DNA of 64,000 nucleotides from Sphingobacteriales bacterium (GTDB lineage Bacteria > Bacteroidota > Bacteroidia > Chitinophagales > Chitinophagaceae). Position 1 is the stretch's first letter. Each line of letters begins with the position of its first letter. The DNA lies in contig JACRLZ010000002.1 of NCBI GenBank assembly GCA_016235125.1, forward strand, positions 372,001 through 436,000, in the 5' to 3' direction. Below are positions 50,813 through 60,328 of this stretch, piece after piece. The notes below the pieces were generated by a model that was not told the DNA's origin, ran no database searches, and worked only from the letters and a program-made list of their open reading frames with translations. The position numbers and the translations under genes are program-made.

Positions 50813-52300
50813 ATGAGACGAAAAGACTTTATTAAAACAGCAGGATTAGGCACCGGGGCAATTTTAGCAGGAAGTTCGCTGACCGCTTTTCTTGCCGGGT
50901 GCGGCAAGAGCAATAGTAATATGGGAGGAATGGGCGGAACACCGGTGAATGTGATTGATGGCAATTTCTCACAAATACTTCCCATTCCAAATGTAGTTGG
51001 CGAGAATGCTACACTTATTGCACAAACCACTACCGCAAATGTCAGCGGGACCGGTATAAGTGTTCTGGGGTATCAGGCCAATGGTATTTTAGGACCGACC
51101 ATCAGGACAAACAAAGGAAGTAATGCTGCAATTAACCTGCAAAATAAATTGGCCGAACCTACGAATATTCATTGGCATGGGTTAAAGATCCCATCCAATA
51201 TGGATGGCTATCCCACAGATGTAGTAAATGTGAACAGCAGTTTTAGTTATCAGTTTTTAGTGAATCAACGTGCAGGTCTGTATTGGTATCATCCGCATCC
51301 TGATGGATTAACAGCAAAGCAGGTTTTTCAGGGTCTTGCGGGATTATTTATTGTTAATGATCCGGAAGAGTTGACATTAAATCTTCCGGGCGGAGCATAT
51401 GAAATTCCATTAGTCATCCAGGATAAACGTTTATCAGCGACAGGTATTACCTATTCGCCTTCCATGATGGATATAATGACGGGTTATATGGGTGATTCAA
51501 TCATTGTAAATGGTGTACATGCACCTTACACCGAAGTATCGACCCGGTATTACCGTCTTCGCATTTTGAATGGTTCCAATGCGAGAATTTATAACCTGAC
51601 ACTAAGCAACAATGCCGACATGATAATTATCGGTAATGATGCAGGGCTCTTGAAAAATCCTGCTACGGTGAGGTCAGTATTATTAGCTCCTGGTGAAAGA
51701 TTGGATGTATTGGTAAACTTCGCTGGTCTATCAATTGGCGATGAGTTGTTTCTGGAAAACAGGACATTTAGTGGAGCTGGAACCGCCCAGGGAAAGCAGG
51801 CCTTTAAGATTATGAAATTTAAAATCACACAAGTTGTTTCAGATATATTCACAGTTCCATCCACACTTTCAAACATTATTTCACTAAACGCTTCTGGAGC
51901 TGTTAAAACAAGAAACTTCAACATTTCCAATGCGGGTATGAGTATGGGAATGGGTGGAGGTATGCGGCATCGCATTAATGACAAAGTATTTGATGCAACC
52001 AGGATAGATGAAATCGTAAATGCAAATACGGTTGAAATATGGGTATTTGACAACAGCCAGGGAGATGAGCCACATCCGATGCATATACATGCGGTACAAT
52101 TCCAGGTTTTGCAGCGCACCGGTGGCCGCAATCAGGTAATCGCATCCGAAGCGGGTTGGAAAGATACCGTTTTGGTAATGCCGGGTGAAATTGTGAAAGT
52201 GATTATACCGTTTGAGGACTATCCAGGCAAATTTGTTTTTCATTGCCATAATCTTGAACATGAAGATGACGGAATGATGTTGCAATATCAATTGAGTTAA
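50813..52300 (+). CDS. Multicopper oxidase (CueO/CopA-like)
   Basis: The 495-residue protein begins with a Tat-type signal (RRKDFIKTAG, then LAGC which may be lipidated). All four copper-binding clusters are present: HWH 120-122, HPH 160-162, HPMHIH 421-426, and HCHNLEH 477-483 with axial Met488. Three cupredoxin domains are implied by the length. It would oxidise Cu(I) to the less toxic Cu(II) in the periplasm. A small Met-rich stretch (MGMGGGM) lies ahead of the C-terminal domain. Confidence 0.95.
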   Translation: MRRKDFIKTAGLGTGAILAGSSLTAFLAGCGKSNSNMGGMGGTPVNVIDGNFSQILPIPNVVGENATLIAQTTTANVSGTGISVLGYQANGILGPTIRTNKGSNAAINLQNKLAEPTNIHWHGLKIPSNMDGYPTDVVNVNSSFSYQFLVNQRAGLYWYHPHPDGLTAKQVFQGLAGLFIVNDPEELTLNLPGGAYEIPLVIQDKRLSATGITYSPSMMDIMTGYMGDSIIVNGVHAPYTEVSTRYYRLRILNGSNARIYNLTLSNNADMIIIGNDAGLLKNPATVRSVLLAPGERLDVLVNFAGLSIGDELFLENRTFSGAGTAQGKQAFKIMKFKITQVVSDIFTVPSTLSNIISLNASGAVKTRNFNISNAGMSMGMGGGMRHRINDKVFDATRIDEIVNANTVEIWVFDNSQGDEPHPMHIHAVQFQVLQRTGGRNQVIASEAGWKDTVLVMPGEIVKVIIPFEDYPGKFVFHCHNLEHEDDGMMLQYQLS

Positions 52301-52309
52301 GAACTAATT

Positions 52310-53560
52310 ATGATAAAACGATTTTTTATTTTATTAACCATGTCTGTGTTTATTGTTGCCGTTGGCTGTAAGGGAAAGAGAAATACGCATGAAAATCATA
52401 ATGCAGAAGTTGTGAAAGAGCTTTATGCCTGCCCCATGCACCCTGAGATCATCAGGGACAAACCCGGCACTTGCCCGATTTGTGGGATGGATTTAGTTAA
52501 GAAAGAAACAGGGAGTAAGAAAGTGGATAATGTGGAACTGGAATCTCTTTTAAAACCCACTGATGAATTTGTTGTTTCATCCATTCCTGTTACCACTATT
52601 GAGCAGCGGGGAGAGCAAATAGAAGTAGAGGCATTAGGCAATGTTGCATATGATACCCGGCAGGTTGGAAGTATATCCGCAAGGGTATCCGGCAGAATTG
52701 AAAAATTGTATGTACGCTACCGTTATCAGAAAATTATAAGAGGGCAGCGCATATTTGATATTTACAGCCCCGAATTGCTTACGGCGCAGCAGAATCTTTT
52801 ATTCTTATTGAAGAACGACCCGGAAAATATAACCTTCATTGAGGCTGCAAAAGAAAAACTCCTGCTGCTGGGAATGAGTAATGAGCAACTGCAACAGGTT
52901 ATAAAATCGGATAAACCTTCATTATCAATTGCAGTTTTCAGTAACTATACTGGTCATATTCATGAAACAGTGAACGGAGGAAACATGAATACACAAACGG
53001 GCGCAATGAAAGACATTTCGCTAATAACCGAAGAACTTTCATTGAAGGAAGGGATGTATGTTCAGAAAGGTCAATCTGTTTTTACTGTATTCAATCCTGA
53101 CCGTGCATGGGTTATTCTTAATATATACGGAGACAATCAGTCGCTGGTAAAAGTGGGTAACACCGTAAGAGTAATACCTGAAACAGTGCCGGGTAAGGAT
53201 TTCAGGGCAACGATTGATTTTATTGAACCCTTTTACCGGAAAGAAAATAAAACACTCACAGCAAGGATTTATTTCAACAATAGTGCTTTAAAAATTCCTA
53301 TCGGCAGCCAGGTAAGGGCTACTGTATTCGGAAATACGAAAGAGGTTTATTGGCTGCCGAAGGAAGCTATGCTTTCGCTGGGAATTGATAAAGTAGTATT
53401 TCGGAAGACTGATGGAGGATTTAAAGCAGTAAAAATAAACACCGGCATTACTCATGAAAAACATATACAGGTATTAAGCGGTTTAGCAACGACAGACTCC
53501 GTGGCAACAAACGCACAGTTTTTAATGGATAGTGAAAGTTTCATCAAAGTAAAGAACTAA
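52310..53560 (+). CDS. cusB: CusB-type periplasmic adaptor with heavy-metal-binding domain (first)
   Basis: The 416-residue lipoprotein (VAVGC, Cys20) has an N-terminal metal-binding module YACPMHPE...TCPICGMDL (Cys41, His44, Cys55, Cys58), then the barrel-sandwich/hairpin and beta-barrel of CusB-type adaptors (IEKLYVRYRYQKI, DRAWVILNIYGDNQSL). It would link CusA and CusC and collect periplasmic Cu(I). A second adaptor follows after two bases. Confidence 0.92.
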   Translation: MIKRFFILLTMSVFIVAVGCKGKRNTHENHNAEVVKELYACPMHPEIIRDKPGTCPICGMDLVKKETGSKKVDNVELESLLKPTDEFVVSSIPVTTIEQRGEQIEVEALGNVAYDTRQVGSISARVSGRIEKLYVRYRYQKIIRGQRIFDIYSPELLTAQQNLLFLLKNDPENITFIEAAKEKLLLLGMSNEQLQQVIKSDKPSLSIAVFSNYTGHIHETVNGGNMNTQTGAMKDISLITEELSLKEGMYVQKGQSVFTVFNPDRAWVILNIYGDNQSLVKVGNTVRVIPETVPGKDFRATIDFIEPFYRKENKTLTARIYFNNSALKIPIGSQVRATVFGNTKEVYWLPKEAMLSLGIDKVVFRKTDGGFKAVKINTGITHEKHIQVLSGLATTDSVATNAQFLMDSESFIKVKN

Positions 53561-53562
53561 GT

Positions 53563-54768
53563 ATGCGATACATTATTATTGTGACAATGGCTTTTTTTGT
53601 TTTGGCTTCCTGCAAAAGCAAAAACGAAATCCCTAAAGACCCGGAGACTTATTACACCTGTTCAATGGATCCTCAGGTGGTGGAATACAAACCAGGTAAA
53701 TGCCCGATTTGTAAAATGGACTTAACGCCTGTTAAAAAAAGCAATGGTGAGAAAAAAGACGAACTGGAATTAAGCGAACAGCAAATACAATTAGGAAATA
53801 TCCAAACCGACACTATCCATAGCGGATCAATTGGGGATCAGTTAGTATTAACTGCTACACTGAATTTTGACCAGATGAAAGCATCTTCTGTCAGCTCAAG
53901 GGTGATGGGAAGAGTGGAAAAATTATACTACAAAAATCTTGGCGATTATGTAAAAAAAGGTTCAGCACTTTATGAATTGTATAGCGAGGAGCTGAACAAC
54001 GCCAGGCAGGAATATTTGCTCGCATTGGACAGGCGAAGAGTGTTCTCCAACGAATCGGTCATTGACTTTGAGCAACTGATTCAAAGTGCAAAAAATAAAT
54101 TGTTGCTTTGGGGATTATCAGATGCCCAGATTAATGAACTGGCTGAAAAAAAGAAAGCAACTGCTACAACTACTTTTTACAGTACAGCAGCAGGGTATAT
54201 CACACAACTTGACATAAGAGAAGGAGATTATGTAATGGAAGGCGGACCGATTGTAAAGTTGGCTGACCTTTCCACTCTCTGGGCGGAAGCACAGGTTTAC
54301 ACCTCACAGATGGCTGATATAAATAGAAATAGTACTGCGATTGTACGACTTCCTGATTTTGACAACAGGGAAATCAAAGGAAGAATTGAATTTGTAAACC
54401 CTGAGATTAATCCTGATACAAGAATCAATCTTATTCGGGTATCTGTTCCTAATCCGGGAAATCAATTAAAGCCTGGCATGCCAGCTTATGTTTTGTTAAA
54501 AAGTCCGCATCGGAAATCACTCAGTTTGCCAATTGACGCTGTCATAAGAGATGGGAGAGGGGCGACGGTTTGGGTGAAGACCGGAACACATACTTTTAAA
54601 AATAAAATGGTGACGATTGGTTTGGAAAGCGATGATCTGATTGAAATCAAATCAGGGTTAAATGAAGGTGATATTGTGGTTATAAGCGGCGCTTATTTAT
54701 TGCAGAGCGAATACATCTTTAAGAGGGGAGCTAACCCCATGGCGGGGCATGATATGAGTAATATGTAG
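53563..54768 (+). CDS. CusB-type periplasmic adaptor with heavy-metal-binding domain (second)
   Basis: The 401-residue lipoprotein (LASC, Cys17) carries YTCSMDPQ and KCPICKMDL, so Cys33, Cys47 and Cys50 remain, but the His of the first module is replaced by Asp. The adaptor fold follows (VEKLYYKNLGDYVKKG, STLWAEAQVYTSQMADI). It is a divergent paralogue of the preceding gene, and the C-terminus is Met/His-rich (MAGHDMSNM). The pair may assemble as mixed adaptors or serve different pumps. Confidence 0.9.
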   Translation: MRYIIIVTMAFFVLASCKSKNEIPKDPETYYTCSMDPQVVEYKPGKCPICKMDLTPVKKSNGEKKDELELSEQQIQLGNIQTDTIHSGSIGDQLVLTATLNFDQMKASSVSSRVMGRVEKLYYKNLGDYVKKGSALYELYSEELNNARQEYLLALDRRRVFSNESVIDFEQLIQSAKNKLLLWGLSDAQINELAEKKKATATTTFYSTAAGYITQLDIREGDYVMEGGPIVKLADLSTLWAEAQVYTSQMADINRNSTAIVRLPDFDNREIKGRIEFVNPEINPDTRINLIRVSVPNPGNQLKPGMPAYVLLKSPHRKSLSLPIDAVIRDGRGATVWVKTGTHTFKNKMVTIGLESDDLIEIKSGLNEGDIVVISGAYLLQSEYIFKRGANPMAGHDMSNM

Positions 54769-54787
54769 AATTTCAAGCTGAATTATT

Positions 54788-56839
54788 ATGGAGCATAATC
54801 ATGATCATGGGAGTCACAAACCAGGCGTTAAAGAAAAGCCTGCAACCCATTCTCATCAGCCGGGTAACCCACCATATGGTCACGAAGGGCACGACCACCA
54901 TGCCATGATGATTGATGATTTTAAAAAACGTTTCTGGATTTCATTGATACTGACCATCCCGGTATTATTGTTGTCGGAAATGATTCAGCACTGGCTGGGT
55001 TTCACAATACAATTTACAGGAGATAAATATGTTTTGCTTACACTATCCACTTTTATCTTTTTTTACGGAGGTTGGCCTTTTTTAAATGGATTAATGGATG
55101 AACTGAAGGCAAAATCGCCGGGCATGATGACATTGATTGCCCTGGCGATAACAGTGGCTTATTTATTCAGTGTTACCGTCATTTTCGGTTTTGAAGGGAC
55201 GGATTTTTTCTGGGAGCTGGCAACCCTGATTGACATAATGCTGCTTGGCCACTGGCTTGAGATGAAATCAGTATTGGGAGCTTCAAAAGCATTGCAGTTA
55301 CTGGTGAGTATGATGCCTGCTGAAGCTCATCTTGTGCATGGAGACCATATCTTGGATGTAAAACTGGAACAGCTGGAAAAGGATAATATCATTTTAATAA
55401 AACCGGGCGAAAAAGTTCCGGCTGATGGTATCGTAGCTGAAGGGAAAAGTTATCTGAATGAAAGTATGCTGACAGGTGAAAGCAAACCCGTAAAAAAAGA
55501 AAAAGGTGAGAAGGTTATAGGCGGCTCTGTGAATGGGAATGGTTCATTAAGAGTAAGAGTATTGCACACAGGAAAAGATAGCTACCTGAATAAGGTGATT
55601 ACGTTGGTACAGGAAGCGCAGAAAACAAAGTCAAGAACGCAGCACCTGGCAGACCGTGCTGCAAAATGGCTTACTTATATCGCACTGGCAGTTGGGCTTA
55701 TTACACTGTTTGTATGGCTTGTATTGGGGCAGGGAACTAATTATGCAATTGAACGCATGGTTACGGTGATGGTGATTTCATGCCCGCATGCATTGGGTCT
55801 TGCCATTCCATTAGTGGTGGCAATATCAACAGCAGTGTCTGCTCAGCATGGGCTATTGATTCGTAACAGAACCGCTTTTGAGAACTCAAGAAAGATTACA
55901 ACGATTGTTTTCGATAAGACAGGAACATTGACAAAGGGTGGGTTTAGTGTAACAAGGATTGAAAGTGTCGGGAGTGGTTTTAAAAAAGAATTACTTCAGT
56001 ATGCTGCTGCTTTGGAGCAATCATCCGAGCATCCTATTGCTGTAGGTATTATTAAAAAAGCAAAGCAGGAAAATCTTGAAATTTTAAAAGCCGAAAACTT
56101 TAATGCAATTATCGGAAAGGGTGTTGAGGCAGATGTGAATGGCAGGAATATAAAAGTAGTAAGCCCGGGTTATTTAAAAGAAGAGCAAATTATCATTCCG
56201 GCAGGCAGTTCTACAAGTGAAGCAGAAACAATCGTTTTTGTTTTGCTCGATAATCAACTGGCCGGGTATATTGCCCTGGCAGATGAAGTAAGACCGGAAT
56301 CAAAACAAGCAATAGAGTCTTTTAAAAAGAACAGTATAAAAGTGATGATGGCCACCGGTGATAATGAAAAAGTGGCAAAAGCTGTTGCGCAGGAATTGAG
56401 ATTGGATGGCTATTATGCAGAGGTGTTGCCACACCAGAAAGTGGAGATTGTAAAAGAGCTTCAGAATAAAAATGAGTTTGTAGCCATGACAGGTGACGGG
56501 GTGAATGATGCACCTGCACTGGCACAGGCTGATGTAGGCATCGCTGTCGGCTCAGGTACTGATGTGGCAGCAGAAACCGCCGATATTATTTTAGTAAACA
56601 GTAATCCGCAGGATATTCTTAATCTCATTTTGTTTGGTAAAGCCACCTACAGAAAAATGCTACAGAATCTTATCTGGGCTACCGCTTACAATGCTGTTGC
56701 CATACCTCTTGCTGCTGGTGTGCTGTCTGCAACCGGCTTTGTATTAGACCCTGCTATCGGCGCTGTTTTCATGAGTTTAAGCACTATTATTGTAGCGATA
56801 AATGCACAGTTGTTAAAGCGACAGATTCGTAATGTTTAA
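54788..56839 (+). CDS. copB: P1B-type ATPase, CopB-like (CPH motif)
   Basis: The 683-residue heavy-metal ATPase has a His-rich N-terminus (HNHDHGSHK, HEGHDHHAMM). The membrane motif is CPH at 332-334, the P1B-3 signature for Cu(II)/Cu(I) export rather than the CPC of CopA. Phosphorylation Asp376 lies in DKTGTLTKG; TGES, HP (SSEHPIAVG), and GDGVNDAPAL are present. It exports copper from the cytoplasm to the periplasm, where the oxidase and Cus pump act. Confidence 0.95.
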   Translation: MEHNHDHGSHKPGVKEKPATHSHQPGNPPYGHEGHDHHAMMIDDFKKRFWISLILTIPVLLLSEMIQHWLGFTIQFTGDKYVLLTLSTFIFFYGGWPFLNGLMDELKAKSPGMMTLIALAITVAYLFSVTVIFGFEGTDFFWELATLIDIMLLGHWLEMKSVLGASKALQLLVSMMPAEAHLVHGDHILDVKLEQLEKDNIILIKPGEKVPADGIVAEGKSYLNESMLTGESKPVKKEKGEKVIGGSVNGNGSLRVRVLHTGKDSYLNKVITLVQEAQKTKSRTQHLADRAAKWLTYIALAVGLITLFVWLVLGQGTNYAIERMVTVMVISCPHALGLAIPLVVAISTAVSAQHGLLIRNRTAFENSRKITTIVFDKTGTLTKGGFSVTRIESVGSGFKKELLQYAAALEQSSEHPIAVGIIKKAKQENLEILKAENFNAIIGKGVEADVNGRNIKVVSPGYLKEEQIIIPAGSSTSEAETIVFVLLDNQLAGYIALADEVRPESKQAIESFKKNSIKVMMATGDNEKVAKAVAQELRLDGYYAEVLPHQKVEIVKELQNKNEFVAMTGDGVNDAPALAQADVGIAVGSGTDVAAETADIILVNSNPQDILNLILFGKATYRKMLQNLIWATAYNAVAIPLAAGVLSATGFVLDPAIGAVFMSLSTIIVAINAQLLKRQIRNV

Positions 56840-56849
56840 AGTATAGTAA

Positions 56850-57359
56850 ATGAGAAAAATATTTTCTATTGTTCTATTGTTTATTTCTCTTTTCATAACC
56901 GGGTGTAAAAATGCAGACGAAAAACACCCTGCATCAGGTGAATCAACCGGAATTACACTGGACAAAGTGAAACTGACGGGCCTTAATGGTCAGCGAATTG
57001 ATTTGTCTCAATACAATGGCAAAACAGTTTTTGTTAACTTCTGGGCTACCTGGTGTACACCTTGTATAGGAGAAATGCCATCATTGCAGCAGATGACTGA
57101 AAAGCTGAAAGAAAAAAAAATTGTCTTTCTGTTTGCATCAGATGAAACAACGGATGAGATTGAGGGTTTTAAAAATACAAAGAACTATTCGTTGGATTTT
57201 GTGAGGGCAGAAAATTTTTCCGATCTGAACATTATGGGCTTACCCACAACTTTTATTTTTGATAAAAATGGTAAACTGGCTTTCTCCGAAATGGGAGCCA
57301 GGGAGTGGGATAGCGAAGAAAGTATTTCTTTGATAACAAAAATCAACAACCAACAATGA
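56850..57359 (+). CDS. TlpA-like thioredoxin lipoprotein
   Basis: The 169-residue lipoprotein (FITGC, Cys19) has FWATWCTPCIGEMP and MGLPTTFIFDKNG. It is the fourth thioredoxin-fold gene in the window and the second within the copper cluster. Its stop overlaps the next gene's start (ATGA at 57356-57359), indicating translational coupling. It may reduce Cys ligands or disulfides of the neighbouring proteins. Confidence 0.88.
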   Translation: MRKIFSIVLLFISLFITGCKNADEKHPASGESTGITLDKVKLTGLNGQRIDLSQYNGKTVFVNFWATWCTPCIGEMPSLQQMTEKLKEKKIVFLFASDETTDEIEGFKNTKNYSLDFVRAENFSDLNIMGLPTTFIFDKNGKLAFSEMGAREWDSEESISLITKINNQQ

Positions 57360-58570
57360 AACAATTTCTGACGGTTTTAATGCTTGCAGGATTTTTTGCT
57401 GCCTGTACTGATAGCAGGAATGAAAAACAAGCTGAGGTACCAGCTGCTGTAAAAATGATAAATTCACCAGCCGCTGATTCCTGTGCTGAACCTTACCTTT
57501 TCACTGATAAAAATGGAATGATATACCTCTCATGGGTAGAGAAGAAAGGTAAGGAGGCTGAATTGAAATTTTCTTCACTGGTAAATGAACAATGGTCGGA
57601 GCCGACAACAATAGCAGCGGGGAAAAACTGGTTTGTGAACTGGGCCGATTATCCATTAATGGCAGGCGATGGTAATGGAAATATTATTGCACATTATCTT
57701 GAAAAAAGCGACACGGCCAAATTTACTTATGATATAAAGATGGTTGCATCAGCCGATAGCGGGAGGACATGGAATAATGCGATGTTGCTGAATGAAGACA
57801 ATAAAAAGGCGGAGCATGGCTTTGTATCCATTGTGCCCTACAAGGATGGCTTTTTCGCCTGCTGGCTGGATGGCAGAAAAACTGCAAGTGAAGAGAGCCA
57901 TGCAGGGCATGATGGCCATCATGGAGAGATGACTGTGAGAGCTGCTAAACTTGACAAATCAGGTAAGAAGATAAATGAATGGGAGTTGGATGGCAGAGTT
58001 TGTGATTGCTGCCAGACCACAGCTGCCATTACATCATCGGGCCCCGTTGTTATTTACCGTGACCGTTCTGATGAAGAAATAAGGGATATGTCAATTGTCC
58101 GGTTGATCAATGGCCAATGGACATCACCAGAAGCAATACATACTGATAACTGGAAAATTAATGCTTGTCCGGTAAATGGCCCCCGTGCCGATGCCATTGG
58201 AAATAATCTTGCCATTGCATGGTTTTCTATGCCCGGTAAAAAAGCGGAAGTGAAAGTTGTTTTTTCAAATGATGGGGGCGCATCATTTGGTACGCCCATT
58301 CGTCTTGATGAAGGCAATTCTATCGGAAGGGTAGACTTAGTGATGTTGGATTCTTTAACTGCTTTAGTAAGCTGGATGGAAGGCGGAAATATTAAAGCAG
58401 TGAAAGTACATTCAGATGGCAGCAAAGAGCCATCCATTATGATTGCTTCTTCCTCCGAAAAAAGATCAGGCGGGTTTCCGCAGATGACCAAATCAGGAAA
58501 CAGGATAATCTTCGCCTGGACTGATGATATAAAGAAAACAATCCGCCTGGCTCAGACAAGTGCCCGGTAA
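57356..58570 (+). CDS. Beta-propeller (BNR/sialidase-like) lipoprotein of the copper cluster
   Basis: The 404-residue lipoprotein (FFAAC, Cys17) has BNR/Asp-box-like repeats (SADSGRTWNNA, SNDGGASFGTP), a His-rich loop (HAGHDGHHGEM) and the motif RVCDCCQTT. The fold is the sialidase-type propeller, but sialic-acid catalytic residues were not identified; the Cys motif and the operon position suggest a metal-binding role instead. It is the last gene of the cluster. Confidence 0.78.
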   Translation: MKQFLTVLMLAGFFAACTDSRNEKQAEVPAAVKMINSPAADSCAEPYLFTDKNGMIYLSWVEKKGKEAELKFSSLVNEQWSEPTTIAAGKNWFVNWADYPLMAGDGNGNIIAHYLEKSDTAKFTYDIKMVASADSGRTWNNAMLLNEDNKKAEHGFVSIVPYKDGFFACWLDGRKTASEESHAGHDGHHGEMTVRAAKLDKSGKKINEWELDGRVCDCCQTTAAITSSGPVVIYRDRSDEEIRDMSIVRLINGQWTSPEAIHTDNWKINACPVNGPRADAIGNNLAIAWFSMPGKKAEVKVVFSNDGGASFGTPIRLDEGNSIGRVDLVMLDSLTALVSWMEGGNIKAVKVHSDGSKEPSIMIASSSEKRSGGFPQMTKSGNRIIFAWTDDIKKTIRLAQTSAR

Positions 58571-58626
58571 TTGTGAGTCTCCCCAAGCTAAGAATCCGGA
58601 GCGGAGTTTCATTATTAATATTTTAT

Positions 58627-58676
58627 TATATTTGTCTAATATTATTTTTAGATTTGTCTAAAAATATATTTAGATT
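58627..58676 (+). promoter_or_regulatory. DtxR/MntR-like operator region
   Basis: TTTTTAGA (58645-58652) and TCTAAAAA (58657-58664) around TTTG form an 8-bp palindrome similar to DtxR/MntR-family boxes. Related half sites lie at 58631-58643 and 58667-58676. TATATTTG (58627-58634) and TAGATTTG (58649-58656) both match the -7 element, so repressor binding would cover the promoter. The next gene starts at 58686. Confidence 0.55.
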
Positions 58677-58685
58677 GACTGAATA

Positions 58686-59876
58686 ATGAAAAAGATTTTT
58701 GTATTTATTTTACTATTCATCTTTTTGATATCCTGCAGCAAACTGCTGCCCGGCGCCCCGGATGATGATGAAATCCTCGACGGCCCGGTGGAAGGATTGA
58801 CAGCAGAACAACATGCAATTTTTCTAAAAGGCGACATCGCATTTAATGATGAAGTATTCATCCCTCAAACCGGTCTGGGGCCTTTGTTTGTCGCTACTTC
58901 CTGCGGCAGTTGTCATGCCGGTGATGGTAAGGGTCACCCTTTCACAACGCTTACAAGATTTGGGCAAAGTGACACAGTGAATGGAAATCTGTTTTTGAAT
59001 TTGGGCGGACCTCAGTTGCAGAATAGGGCCATACCCGGATATCTAAATGAACATATTCCCTTGGGCGCTACATTTTCAAAATTCACGCCGCCTGCCAATA
59101 CCGGACTTGGTTTTATTGATGCCATTCCTGATGCTGCTATTCTTGCCCTGGCTGATCCGAATGACATTAATGGAGACGGGATTTCCGGAAGACCCAACTG
59201 GATCATTCCGAAGCTTTACTCCACCCTGAGGCCAAACAGTATTTCACAAAACGGAAAATATATTGGTCGCTTCGGAAAGAAAGCATCTACATATGATTTG
59301 CTGCAGCAAACAGCCACAGCCTATAACCAGGATATCGGCATCACTTCTTTTTATGAGCCAACAGATACTTATACCGGACAGGATATCGATCCGGAAGTAA
59401 CAAACCAGACTGTATTGGATGTTGTGTTTTATTTGAAAACGTTGAAAACTCCGGTTCAGCGAAACCAGAATAATGCTGACATAACCGGCGGTAAACAGGT
59501 ATTCATAAATACGGGTTGTGCCAAATGCCATACCCTCCAATTTACATCCGGGCCATCGCCTATTGCAGCTTTATCCAATAAAACATTTTTTCCCTATACC
59601 GATTTATTACTGCATGATATGGGCAGCGCATTGAACGATGACTATACAGAAGGAACAGCATTGCCACAGGAATGGCGAACACCGCCACTCTGGGGTCTGG
59701 GGTTATCAAAAAATTCACAAGGGGGCCAATATTTTTTACTGCACGATGGCCGGGCAAAAAGCATTGAAGAAGCTATCCTGTTGCATGGAGGCGAAGGCAC
59801 CCAAAGCAGGAATAATTTTCAGCAGTTAACTGAAAGTGATAAAGCAAAACTTATAAAATTTTTAGAATCACTTTAA
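58686..59876 (+). CDS. Di-haem oxidoreductase (putative peroxidase, DUF1111)
   Basis: The 396-residue lipoprotein (FLISC, Cys17) has two c-type haem motifs: CGSCH (Cys73-His77) and CAKCH (Cys278-His282). A GLGFIDAIPDAAI stretch and the C-terminal LLHDGRAKSIEEAILLHGGE match the di-haem oxidoreductase family. Electron partners are probably the Rieske protein encoded next. The upstream palindrome suggests control by a metal-dependent repressor. Confidence 0.9.
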   Translation: MKKIFVFILLFIFLISCSKLLPGAPDDDEILDGPVEGLTAEQHAIFLKGDIAFNDEVFIPQTGLGPLFVATSCGSCHAGDGKGHPFTTLTRFGQSDTVNGNLFLNLGGPQLQNRAIPGYLNEHIPLGATFSKFTPPANTGLGFIDAIPDAAILALADPNDINGDGISGRPNWIIPKLYSTLRPNSISQNGKYIGRFGKKASTYDLLQQTATAYNQDIGITSFYEPTDTYTGQDIDPEVTNQTVLDVVFYLKTLKTPVQRNQNNADITGGKQVFINTGCAKCHTLQFTSGPSPIAALSNKTFFPYTDLLLHDMGSALNDDYTEGTALPQEWRTPPLWGLGLSKNSQGGQYFLLHDGRAKSIEEAILLHGGEGTQSRNNFQQLTESDKAKLIKFLESL

Positions 59877-59881
59877 CCGGG

Positions 59882-60328
59882 ATGGACAGAAGAGAATTTA
59901 TCAGGAATGGTTGTGCGGCCTGTTTATCGGCCACTGTGGCAGCGGGGATACTTTCCTCCTGCACATCAACCCGCTATATCAGCGGTGCATTGGGTAAAGA
60001 CGGACTGACAATTGATGCAGCCGAATTTATGACCAGGCAAAAAGGGAAGACCGGATACCGTTCATTTGTAATTGTAAGAAATAATGCACTACAGTACCCG
60101 GTCTGTGTTTATCGCTTTAGCGAAAATGAATACTCGGCTTTATGGATGCAATGCACACACCAGGGAACAGAGTTACAGGCTTTAGGCGACCGGCTTCAAT
60201 GTCCGGCGCATGGCAGTGAGTTTGATAATAAAGGAATGGTGAAAACAGGCCCTGCGGGTAAAAGCTTGCGCAGTTTCCCGGTAACAGTTTCCAATAATCA
60301 AATTTTTATTGACCTGAGAGTGGTATGA
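59882..60328 (+). CDS. Rieske 2Fe-2S protein
   Basis: The 148-residue protein has a Tat-like signal (DRREFIRNG) with a potential lipid Cys (LSSC). The Rieske ligands are CTH (Cys91, His93) and CPAH (Cys107, His110) in MQCTHQG and QCPAHGSEF. It would carry electrons in the periplasm, most simply to or from the di-haem protein. The next gene overlaps by four bases. Confidence 0.92.
   Translation: MDRREFIRNGCAACLSATVAAGILSSCTSTRYISGALGKDGLTIDAAEFMTRQKGKTGYRSFVIVRNNALQYPVCVYRFSENEYSALWMQCTHQGTELQALGDRLQCPAHGSEFDNKGMVKTGPAGKSLRSFPVTVSNNQIFIDLRVV

Noticed and set aside
57356..58570. Calling the propeller a sialidase
   Set aside because: BNR-like repeats are visible, but the catalytic Arg triad and Tyr/Glu pair were not identified.
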